Origin: a virus | Reading direction: 5' to 3' (one strand) | DNA: 64,000 bases | IMG/VR virus record: IMGVR_UViG_3300025309_000006 | Span: 62,001-126,000 of that record | Part shown: positions 36,454 to 43,110 of the stretch, in pieces | Position numbering within the stretch: the stretch's first letter is position 1 | How the letters are laid out: every line of letters begins with the position of its first letter | Translations under genes and position numbers: made by a program | The notes under the pieces: generated by a model | The model's database searches: none | What the model was told of the DNA's origin: nothing | What the model saw: only the letters and a program-made list of their open reading frames with translations

Positions 36454-36681
36454 ATGCTTGGAAAGGAGGTTAATAAAAGTAGACAAATAATTATTCTTTA
36501 TAAAGATAGACTTCTTAGATTTGGTTTTGAATTAATAGAAGATTTAATTCAAATTATTACTGTATTTAGTTGCAGACTTCAAGGGAAACGAGCAAACAGA
36601 ACTAGAAAAATGATTGATGATTTAATTAAGGAAGGAGATGAGGAAATTGATAAAGGGAATCAAAGTGATGCTTGTACCTAA
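36454..36681 (+). CDS. Small ORF at the left end of the TnpB element
   Basis: 75 codons from ATG 36454, but the ATG is in the HNH gene and only codons after ~36473 are element-derived. The element part (SRQIIILYKDRLLRFGFELI...RLQGKRANRTRKMIDDLIKEGDEEIDKG) is charged and helical and overlaps the tnpB start by 44 bases. A native start is not obvious. It may be an accessory protein or simply a fused remnant; not recognised. Confidence 0.35.
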   Translation: MLGKEVNKSRQIIILYKDRLLRFGFELIEDLIQIITVFSCRLQGKRANRTRKMIDDLIKEGDEEIDKGNQSDACT

Positions 36682-37828
36682 CAATAAGCAGAATACATTA
36701 ATGTTTCAAAATGCTGGAGTTAAAAGATGGGCTTTCAATTGGGCATTAGGTAGAGAAAAGGAAAATTATGCTAATGGTGGTAAGTTTATTTCTGATAATG
36801 ATCTTAGGAAAGAATTAACTCAATTAAAGCAAACTAAAGAGTTTAGTTGGTTAAACAATGTTTCTAATAATGTACCTAAACAGGCAGTTAAAGATGCTTG
36901 CATTGCATATCAGAGATTCTTTAAAGGTCAAGCAAAATTCCCTAAGTTCAAAACTCGAAAGAAATCTCCTCCTAAATTTTATCAAGACAATATTAAAATT
37001 CAATTCACATCTACTCATGTTAAATTTGAAGGATTTGCTAAAAGTAAAAAGGCAAATAAGCAAAAGTTGAACTGGGTGAGATTAGCTGAACACAATAGAA
37101 TTCCTTTTGGTAAAGATGTTAAGTATATTAATCCAAGAGTGTCGTTTGATGGTTTAAATTGGTTTATTAGCGTAGGGATTGAATATCCTGATAATGTTGA
37201 AACTCCATTAAATGAAGGAATTGGCATTGATTTAGGAATTAAAGATTTAGCGATATGTTCTGATGAAAAAACTTATGGGAATATCAATAAAAATAAGAAA
37301 ATGAAACGATTAGAAAAGCAAAAGAAGCGATTACAAAGACAAGTTTCTAAGAAATATGAAGATAACCGTGATGGTTTGAAATATATTAAAACCAAGAATA
37401 TTATTAAGTTGGAACTTAAGATAAAATCAGTTCAGCATAAACTTAATGGCACTAGAGATAATTATCTCCATCAAACAACTTCTGAGATAGTGGGACGAGA
37501 ACCAAGTCATATTACTATTGAAGATTTGAACATTCAAGGAATGATGAAGAACAGAAACCTATCCAAAGCAATTCAACAACAATCTTTGTATGAATTTGGT
37601 AGACAGTTGAAGTATAAAGGATTGTGGAATCATATTGAGATTAGAATTGCTGACAGATGGTATCCAAGCTCAAAGACATGTCATGATTGTGGTAAAGTTA
37701 ACAAGTTGTTAAATTTAAATGACAGAGAATGGGTTTGTACTGGTTGTGGAAGTATTTTAGACAGGGATTATAATGCTTCATTAAATTTAAGAGATACTAA
37801 CAATTACAAGATATTTAAAGTAGTATAG
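36638..37828 (+). CDS. tnpB: RNA-guided endonuclease TnpB
   Basis: 396 residues; ATG 36638 lies directly against AAGGAAGGAG, and TTG 36647 has better spacing and may be used. Intact RuvC-type active site: Asp in GIDLGIKDLAIC (~196), Glu in ITIEDLNIQGM (~294), and Asp in ILDRDYNASLNL (~375). A zinc ribbon CHDCGK...CTGCG sits between (~347-368). The N-terminal OrfB-type domain begins KGIKVMLVPNNKQ. TnpB uses an RNA from the right end of its element to cut DNA next to a target motif, helping element retention. No truncation seen. Confidence 0.93.
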   Translation: MRKLIKGIKVMLVPNNKQNTLMFQNAGVKRWAFNWALGREKENYANGGKFISDNDLRKELTQLKQTKEFSWLNNVSNNVPKQAVKDACIAYQRFFKGQAKFPKFKTRKKSPPKFYQDNIKIQFTSTHVKFEGFAKSKKANKQKLNWVRLAEHNRIPFGKDVKYINPRVSFDGLNWFISVGIEYPDNVETPLNEGIGIDLGIKDLAICSDEKTYGNINKNKKMKRLEKQKKRLQRQVSKKYEDNRDGLKYIKTKNIIKLELKIKSVQHKLNGTRDNYLHQTTSEIVGREPSHITIEDLNIQGMMKNRNLSKAIQQQSLYEFGRQLKYKGLWNHIEIRIADRWYPSSKTCHDCGKVNKLLNLNDREWVCTGCGSILDRDYNASLNLRDTNNYKIFKVV

Positions 37829-37999
37829 GTAAAAACATATACTCGGACGTTGCCGAGGAATTTAAGCTCTTGGAGTGTTAAGCAACTTGAGTAGCATTAG
37901 AAATAATGTGAAAAAGAACACGATGAATGGAAAATGAAACATAGAGTTATAACTTATTTGTTTAATTTATAACTTCTTATAAGTTTTCAGTAACGGTTA
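37780..37999 (+). ncRNA. Predicted omega RNA (reRNA) at the right end of the TnpB element
   Basis: The sequence from the tnpB 3' end to the element border contains stable stems, CTCGG/CCGAG (37842-37857) and AACTT/AAGTT (37971-37985). By analogy with characterised TnpB systems, the RNA overlaps the 3' coding end and continues into flanking DNA as guide, here beginning TTCTTCATTAAAT at 38000. Boundaries are inferred from the family. Confidence 0.6.
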
Positions 38000-38421
38000 T
38001 TCTTCATTAAATATCTTATTAAGAGAACATATTGATCAATGGAAAAAAGATTCTATGATAAATTGTAACTACAAATGCGTAATAACAGGTGAAAATTTCG
38101 ATATAATTCATCATTTATATTCATTTAATAAAATAATCAGGGAAGTGATGGAGAAAACAAAATTGCCAGTTTATACAATGGTAAATAAGTATACAGATGA
38201 AGAATTAGACTTGATAAAACAAACAAATATTAAAATACATAATAAATATCCTTTAGGGGTTTGTCTGAGAAAAGATATACATAATTTATACCACCATATT
38301 TATGGGGATGACAATACACATGAACAATTTGAGGAGTTTAAAATAAGATATAATTCCGAAGAGTTTAAGAATGTAATATAATTTAATGTAAATAAAAATT
38401 TTATAAGAAGGTGAAATAAAA

Positions 38422-39276
38422 GTGAAAATATTTATTAACGCTGGTCATGGCCCAAAAGGAGTTAATAGTTCAGATTCAAATGGAATAGATCCAGGAGCAA
38501 TTGGAGCAACAGGATATAAAGAATACATAGAAACAAAAGAAATAGCAGATTTAGTATCTACAAAACTGAAATTTAATGGACTTGAAACATTAGTAATTCA
38601 AGATGGTGATTTATGGGATGTAACAAATCAGTCAAATGCTTGGAAAAGTGATTATTTTATTAGTATACACTGTAATTCGTACTCAGATTCTTCGGCAAAT
38701 GGTGTAGAAATTTTTTCATTAGCAACTACAGGGAAAGGTAGAGCACTAGCACAATCAGTACATAAAGAACTCATTCCTGCTACTGGATTGTTTGACAGAG
38801 GTTTAAAAACAGCAAATTACTATGTACTTAGGGAAACTGATTGCCCTGCTATTTTAACAGAAATTGGATTTATTTCTAATCCTAAAGAAGAAGCATTAAT
38901 GAAAGATTCTACATGGGATGATAAGGTTTCGAGTGCTATAGCAAGAGGAATTTGTAATTTTATTGGATTGGCTTATAAAGAGCAAATTGTTCAAACTATT
39001 CAGTCAACAATAAATAATAGTCAAGGAGATGATAATGTATTAAATGCTGTGCTTGGTTTCTCTCTCAATGACTTAGGTGCTTGTATGTTAGTTTCTCAGA
39101 AATTAAATAATTGTGCAATTTACTTTAGAAACACAGATAAGACTTTTAATCAAGATTGCTTAAAAGCCGATACTTTATATGTTGTAGGAGGAAGTACAGT
39201 TGGACATAAAAAAGAGAAATTGCTATCTGGTAAAGAAGCAAAAGATACATTGCAAAAAGTTGTAGATATTTTGTAA
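38422..39276 (+). CDS. Endolysin: N-acetylmuramoyl-L-alanine amidase (Amidase_3)
   Basis: 284 residues, GTG start behind AAGGTGAAA. Residues 1-180 form an Amidase_3 domain: zinc ligands in NAGHG (His 9), a Glu in EYIETKE (37-40) and SIHCNS (His 83), and the catalytic Glu in LTEIGF (Glu 147). A linker (IQSTINNSQGDD) leads to a ~75-residue C-terminal domain (VLGFSLNDLGACMLVSQKL...LYVVGGSTVG) that resembles a single CWB2-like or related clostridial wall-binding unit. No signal peptide, so export depends on the holins encoded downstream. Confidence 0.9.
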   Translation: MKIFINAGHGPKGVNSSDSNGIDPGAIGATGYKEYIETKEIADLVSTKLKFNGLETLVIQDGDLWDVTNQSNAWKSDYFISIHCNSYSDSSANGVEIFSLATTGKGRALAQSVHKELIPATGLFDRGLKTANYYVLRETDCPAILTEIGFISNPKEEALMKDSTWDDKVSSAIARGICNFIGLAYKEQIVQTIQSTINNSQGDDNVLNAVLGFSLNDLGACMLVSQKLNNCAIYFRNTDKTFNQDCLKADTLYVVGGSTVGHKKEKLLSGKEAKDTLQKVVDIL

Positions 39277-39326
39277 TTTGTATTGTAATTTAATTATTTA
39301 TATATTCAGTTGTCATATATGTAGGT

Positions 39327-39447
39327 GGCAGATATTTACTGAATTGCCCTCAGTTTTTTATCTGCCGAATCCTGATTGTAATGTTAGTAGCACTACAACC
39401 ATTAATTCATTATACCATACAAAATAAATTTAGTAAAGAGGAGGGCA
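39327..39447 (+). promoter_or_regulatory. Structured leader of holin gene with anti-Shine-Dalgarno
   Basis: GGCAGATA / TATCTGCC (39327-39366) forms a hairpin whose loop holds TTGCCCTC, perfectly complementary to GAGGGCAA over the holin ribosome binding site (~39440-39447). The two pairings are mutually competitive, so a translation switch is possible. Nothing else is supported in the 180-base gap. Confidence 0.45.
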
Positions 39448-39457
39448 AGTATTATTT

Positions 39458-39871
39458 ATGGAAAATATAGCGAAAGAGGTGTTGGAAGTGGATGAGAAAG
39501 AGGTAAAAATAATTCTTGACGATCATGGAACCCGTATTCAAAAATTAGAACTTGATAATGTATTTATAAAAGAAAAATTGAATTCAATATCTTCACAAGT
39601 AATTGATACAAAAGATGAGGTTAGTGATCTTAAATCTGCTGTAGCAAGATTAGAATCAACTGTATTGACAACTAATAATTCCATTTTAACAACTCTAACA
39701 CAAGTCGTCACCAATACTTCGAACAATCAAACACAGATAGTAACAACTACAAGCTCAAATAAGAAGGATATAATTATAAATTCTATTAAAATTGGAGGAT
39801 CAATTGTAGTAATTATAATTTTAGGTTTATTTGCAGCAAAAGGAATTAGTGTAACAGTTCCAATATTTTAG
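39458..39871 (+). CDS. XhlA/BhlA-like holin or holin-associated protein
   Basis: 137 residues, ATG ten bases after GAGGGC. A long N-terminal coiled coil with a DNVFIKEKLNSISSQVIDTKDEVSDL heptad pattern is followed by a Thr/Asn-rich stretch and one C-terminal membrane helix (IGGSIVVIIILGLFAAKG). Coiled coil plus single helix next to an amidase is the XhlA/haemolysin layout. It probably controls endolysin release. Confidence 0.75.
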   Translation: MENIAKEVLEVDEKEVKIILDDHGTRIQKLELDNVFIKEKLNSISSQVIDTKDEVSDLKSAVARLESTVLTTNNSILTTLTQVVTNTSNNQTQIVTTTSSNKKDIIINSIKIGGSIVVIIILGLFAAKGISVTVPIF

Positions 39872-39930
39872 TATTTAATAGATAAAATTAAATAAAATAA
39901 AATAATTAAAAGAAAGAAGGTAAATATATT

Positions 39931-40116
39931 ATGCAAAATCAAAATAGATTCAAATCATGGGGATTATGGCTCTCAGTTGCTTCACTTGTAACGTTTGTTA
40001 GTAAGACTTATATTGGATATGAAATTCCTCAAGCTGATGAATTGGTTAATTTAATTCTTGTAACTTTAACTGGATTTGGGATTCTTAATAATCCTAGTGA
40101 TGGAGATAAATTTTAA
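39931..40116 (+). CDS. Small phi LC3-type holin
   Basis: 61 residues, ATG behind AAAGAAGG. Begins NRFKSWGLWLSVASLVTFV, continues with a second hydrophobic segment (LVNLILVTLTGFGIL) and ends NNPSDGDKF, the signature of phi LC3/phage holin 1 proteins (which end in DPT-type G-D tails). Two membrane spans; forms the membrane lesion that lets the amidase reach the wall. Last gene of the lysis cassette. Confidence 0.85.
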   Translation: MQNQNRFKSWGLWLSVASLVTFVSKTYIGYEIPQADELVNLILVTLTGFGILNNPSDGDKF

Positions 40117-40171
40117 TTAAATTATAATTTATTTAGATTGTAAACCAATAAACCCTAATTATTACAAATAT

Positions 40172-40251
40172 AAACACTCTCTAAGCGTTTAGAAATGTCT
40201 CTACCATACAAACTTACACAACATCAATTCAAACAGCTTAGAGAGTGTTTT
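40172..40251 (+). terminator. Long-loop hairpin after lysis cassette
   Basis: AAACACTCTCTAAGC / GCTTAGAGAGTGTTT: 15-bp perfect stem with a 49-nt loop, followed by TCTGTGG. Stable, but the large loop is unusual for a terminator; it may be a processing site or a small RNA. Confidence 0.6.
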
Positions 40252-40459
40252 CTGTGGATATTAGATTATTGTGGGCCTGAAAAGTGTTGCTATGATTGGG
40301 TTTTAAAATGTGTCTGACTGACAAGAATTTTCAATTTTTAAGAGTTAATTCACTAAGGTCGCATTGGGTGTAATTAATTTAAAATGCTAATTTGATAGGG
40401 ATGGTTTGAGATTGTTTTGAGAGGGATTTATGAAAATAAATTTCCTCTCTTTATTTATG
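40252..40459. other. Intergenic stretch between convergent genes
   Basis: No supported gene. A GAGAGGGATTTAT / ATAAATTTCCTCTC hairpin (40419-40449) lies just past the end of the minus-strand HNH gene. Its T-rich side faces the plus direction, so it may stop plus-strand transcription. Confidence 0.5.
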
Positions 40460-41071
40460 CTATCCATATTTTTCTTTTTGCTTTAACAGAGTTTTCTTTT
40501 TACGTTTACGATTTTGTTGCTCCTTTTTAATTTTACTATCCTTAACATTTTGTAATCGTTTCCATTTTGGTATTAAAATATATTCTTTATATTCTTCATA
40601 AGACATATTATCTTTTTCTATATTGCAATCGCCACAACAACAAACTAAATTATCTTCGTTGAATTCTCCACCTTTGCTCTTTGGAATTAAATGGTCAACA
40701 GTATCTCCTTTAACTCCACAATAATGACATTTATAATTGTCACGTTCATTAACATTGTATCTAACAATCCAACTCTCATCTTCATGATTTGGCATATAAA
40801 TTGTATCTGATTTATAAACCTGTGCTTTATCTTCATTTACTAAAGAAATGGCTTCATCAAGAGAGATTAACTTTTTGGAAATTAAATATTTACTTCTAAG
40901 AATTATGTTTTTCAAGGAGATATCTAAATTTTTTAATCCAATGTTTATACTTTTATATTCTATCATTTTATTCACAGCTTTTTCTATTTCACATTGAATA
41001 CATTGTTTTGTTTTAGAGCCTCTAAATTGAGAATCATCTTTTTCGATTTCGCATTTAGTGCATCTTCTCAT
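40460..41071 (-). CDS. HNH endonuclease with N-terminal zinc ribbon
   Basis: 203 residues, minus strand, ATG behind AAGGAGGTATCC. Two CxxC pairs at the N-terminus (RCTKCEIEKDD...CIQCEIEK) form a zinc ribbon. The HNH core is complete: RDNYKCHYCG, GDTVDHLIPKSKGG, and NLVCCCGDCNIEKDNMS (residues ~110-160). The tail is very Lys/Arg-rich and probably binds DNA. It is transcribed against its neighbours, as free-standing homing endonucleases often are. Confidence 0.85.
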   Translation of the reverse strand: MRRCTKCEIEKDDSQFRGSKTKQCIQCEIEKAVNKMIEYKSINIGLKNLDISLKNIILRSKYLISKKLISLDEAISLVNEDKAQVYKSDTIYMPNHEDESWIVRYNVNERDNYKCHYCGVKGDTVDHLIPKSKGGEFNEDNLVCCCGDCNIEKDNMSYEEYKEYILIPKWKRLQNVKDSKIKKEQQNRKRKKKTLLKQKEKYG

Positions 41072-41249
41072 ATGGGGATACCTCCTTGGTAGGTGATTTT
41101 GGTTTTGTGGGTATATAAGTATTATATCGCATTTTTAATGGTTTTATAACTAGGGAGTTACAAGAGATGTGACTCTTTTTATTATGTAGAAAATTAATTT
41201 ACAAATCAAAGAACTACTTAGAGAGTAGTGAAAACTATTCTAACATTTC
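41072..41249. other. Intergenic stretch upstream of structured element
   Basis: Divergent region between the minus-strand HNH gene and the plus-strand nuclease fusion. GAGTTAC / GTGACTC followed by TTTTT near 41157-41182 resembles a terminator of a short transcript. No open frame with a ribosome binding site. Confidence 0.35.
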
Positions 41250-41395
41250 TTTCATTCTTATTTTATTAGTAAGAAACGGCGAAGAGAAGAGTTAGGATTT
41301 TCTTGACTTTTCTCTAAGTGATTTTTGTATATGGAAACAATTCTTCGCCGTTTTGTTTTTGTATTGAAATTACTAATAAAAATAAGAAAGAAGTG
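41250..41395 (+). other. Long imperfect hairpin, candidate structured RNA or MITE-like element
   Basis: Outer arms TTCTTATTTTATTAGTAA (41255-41272) and its inverse at 41370-41388 (one bulge), then AAACGGCGAAGA (41274-41285) with its exact inverse at 41342-41353, and an inner AGAGAAGAG/CTTTTCTCT hairpin. The whole ends just before the ribosome binding site of the next gene. Confidence 0.65.
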
Positions 41396-41406
41396 ATAAA
41401 AATTAA

Positions 41407-42072
41407 ATGGAAAAGCAAATTTTAAATCACGTTAAACAATTAATACTTTTGCCAGATGGGATAAACACAACTGTTGAAATGGTTTCAGAATATTACGAAG
41501 TTAAAGACAATGCAATGCGTCATTTAATATTAAGACACAATGAAGAATTAAAAAATAGTGGATTATATGTCATAGAAGGAATTCAACTAAAATCATTTAA
41601 AATAATAAACAGTATAAAATCAAGAGCAAGATCATTAACTATTGTTCCAGTAAAAGCAATATTAAAATTTAGTACATTATTAGCCAGTTCTAATATCGCA
41701 CAAGAAGTCAGAGAAGAATTGGTAAAACAAAATCCTAAACTATATGAAGAGTTGACAAATGGGCATAGATTGCAATTTAAGAAATTTGAGCAAAAATATG
41801 AAGAATATTTAAATTTTTCTTTTGGAGTAGAAAATATTCAAAAGCAAGTAAATTGTGGTGGTTATCTGATAGATTTTGTGTTGTTTAATACTATAGCTAT
41901 AGAAATAGATGAGAATGGACATTCTTCATATTCTAATGAAAAAGAAATAATAAGAGAAAAACATATAAGAAGTGAAGGCTATAATATTGTTAGATTTAAC
42001 CCACATAAGCAAAAACCATATGAATTAATGGGGATGATATTAAAGATGACAGATGTCCTGCCAGGACTTTAG
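41407..42072 (+). CDS. Antirepressor-like N-terminus fused to a DUF559/Vsr-like nuclease domain
   Basis: 221 residues, ATG behind AAGAAGTGATAA. Residues 1-110 (INTTVEMVSEYYEVKDNAMRHLILRHNEEL, then SLTIVPVKAILKFSTLLASSNIAQEV) resemble the conserved helical part of BRO/ORF6-type phage regulators. Residues ~135-215 carry a restriction-endonuclease-like core: GGYLIDFVLFNTIAIEIDENGHSS, where Asp and E-x-D are candidate metal ligands, and GYNIVRFNP. A DNA-reading plus cutting fusion is suggested. It is preceded by a 145-nt hairpin and followed immediately by a large palindrome. Confidence 0.6.
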   Translation: MEKQILNHVKQLILLPDGINTTVEMVSEYYEVKDNAMRHLILRHNEELKNSGLYVIEGIQLKSFKIINSIKSRARSLTIVPVKAILKFSTLLASSNIAQEVREELVKQNPKLYEELTNGHRLQFKKFEQKYEEYLNFSFGVENIQKQVNCGGYLIDFVLFNTIAIEIDENGHSSYSNEKEIIREKHIRSEGYNIVRFNPHKQKPYELMGMILKMTDVLPGL

Positions 42073-42112
42073 TCAAATGACAAAGTGACACTTGGTCACA
42101 CTGTCATTTGAC
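42072..42112. repeat. Large palindrome at the end of the nuclease fusion gene
   Basis: GTCAAATGACA and GTGAC on the left pair with GTCAC and TGTCATTTGAC on the right (16 bp in two blocks, 5-nt loop). No T run. It could be a terminator core, an operator or a resolution site. Confidence 0.7.
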
Positions 42113-42256
42113 ACAGATGAACAATATGAGAAGATTAGAGATCATTGGAGAAAGTATCATATTGTTTTAGAATTAGATATTTAACAATACATAAATAATA
42201 TTTATTAAGATTTTGTGGAGTTGCTGAAAAGTAACTCCTTTAATATTGAAAATTTT

Positions 42257-42325
42257 TAGTCAATGGCTGATAGGAGTAATTAACCTGTCAAAAAGAAGGT
42301 TCCAACCTACCTTCGCCATTGACTA
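42257..42325. other. Multi-stem structured element
   Basis: TAGTCAATGGC pairs exactly with GCCATTGACTA (11 bp) and encloses a GAAGGT/ACCTTC hairpin (42295-42314). Candidate small RNA or leader. Confidence 0.55.
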
Positions 42326-42420
42326 TTTTATATACAAAAAGGTTGGAGTACAATACAAAATTTGAAAGGTTGGGATACGAAATGAAAATTAAATTAATTA
42401 TTGACAAAGTATAAGAGAAC

Positions 42421-42493
42421 CTAACGAAAGCAATGTATCGGTCAAAGCGTTGACCTCTTCTAGCCATTTCGCTATCGCTCAATGACTAGGATT
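42421..42493. repeat. Copy B of the dispersed hairpin element
   Basis: 42457-42493 repeats 11097-11133 with one A/T change in the loop; AACGAAAGCAA upstream matches AACGAAGCAA of copy A. A GGTCAA/TTGACC hairpin lies between the blocks in this copy. Confidence 0.75.
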
Positions 42494-42538
42494 ATAATTT
42501 AATCTATTTTTAATAATATGAAGGTGGTGTTAATAACT

Positions 42539-42679
42539 ATGTCAAAATACATAAAAACAAATGATAACCAAATTATCAATAAAGAAACTGGAGAAATAAT
42601 AGAAGAACAAGAAAATCAATTTGAAAGAAAGTTAAAACATAGAGTATCACAAGTGAGATATAAAAAGGAGGACATTTAA
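42539..42679 (+). CDS. Small charged protein, unknown
   Basis: 46 residues, ATG behind AAGGTGGTG. MSKYIKTNDNQIINKETGEI followed by a Glu/Lys-rich helix. Its 3' end contains the AAAAAGGAGG site of the next gene, whose ATG is two bases past the stop, so the two are coupled. Not recognised. Confidence 0.5.
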   Translation: MSKYIKTNDNQIINKETGEIIEEQENQFERKLKHRVSQVRYKKEDI

Positions 42680-42681
42680 TT

Positions 42682-42957
42682 ATGGAAGTTTTATTTAGGT
42701 ATAGTGATTCTAATTTTTGCGCTTATTTAAATTATCTCGGATTTGAACATGTTGGGTTTGATATTGTAGAAAAAAGAGGGAATAAACCTAAAGTATTTTT
42801 ACATTTTGAAGGAAATAAAGAAGATTTTATTAATATTTATAAAAATTATAATTCTAATGATATTTCATTAAATCTTATAGAATTTGGTAAAAGTAAAAAT
42901 AGTATTCTCAAAATTGTTCGAGAACACTTGGGAAACTATTTAAGAAGTAAGAAGTAA
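42682..42957 (+). CDS. DUF5659-like small protein
   Basis: 91 residues, ATG behind AAAGGAGGACATTTAATT. SDSNFCAYLNYLGFEHVGFDIV and KVFLHFEGNKEDFINIYKNY fit the DUF5659 pattern seen also at 9214 and 35785, with a longer basic C-terminus (SKNSILKIVREHLGNYLRSKK). Function unknown. Confidence 0.55.
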   Translation: MEVLFRYSDSNFCAYLNYLGFEHVGFDIVEKRGNKPKVFLHFEGNKEDFINIYKNYNSNDISLNLIEFGKSKNSILKIVREHLGNYLRSKK

Positions 42958-43110
42958 AATAGGAATCTAATTTTGAAATCCCTATTCTAGCAAGAGTTTA
43001 AAGGTTTTAAAAATAATATATTTTGCATATAAGTGTTTTCTTACTGCACCACATGCAGTTACTTTAGAAATACCCGTAAAAGCTTATAAAGGAAGGGGTT
43101 GCATTTGATT

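Larger units (their letters stand above)
36473..37999 (+). mobile_element. tnpB-only IS605/IS1341-type element
   Basis: About 1,527 bp between two copies of GGTTA (36468-36472 and 37995-37999). The empty site can be read directly from the flanking HNH gene. No tnpA (Y1 transposase) is present, so mobility would need a transposase in trans. A subterminal hairpin AACTT-N5-AAGTT (37971-37985) marks the right end, as in this family. No terminal inverted repeats and no classical target duplication, as expected for single-strand transposition. Confidence 0.85.
35979..38381 (+). pseudogene. HNH homing endonuclease gene interrupted by a TnpB element
   Basis: The 5' part (35979-36472) ends NAWKGG and the 3' part (38000-38381) resumes in frame with SSLNILLREHIDQWKKDS. 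Joining them at the shared GGTTA gives 292 codons with no frame break and recreates KGGYSSLNILLR, the usual joint of this HNH family. Domains: N-terminal helical DNA-reading repeats (SACEELGRSITPSELEKHKF), a zinc finger (CPHHPD...CNLCFK), and an HNH core CVITGENFDIIHHLYSF...GVCLRKDIHNLYHHIYG. As it stands the gene is broken; excision of the element would restore it. Confidence 0.88.
42113..42538. other. Non-coding stretch with several structures
   Basis: Contains a gene-like remnant encoding DEQYEKIRDHWRKYHIVLEL (near 42115-42184), a terminator-like GGAGTT/AACTCC hairpin (42217-42245), a multi-stem element (42257-42325), a ~28-nt tandem repeat with GGTTGG and TAC blocks (~42335-42385), and copy B of the dispersed hairpin element. 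Confidence 0.5.
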
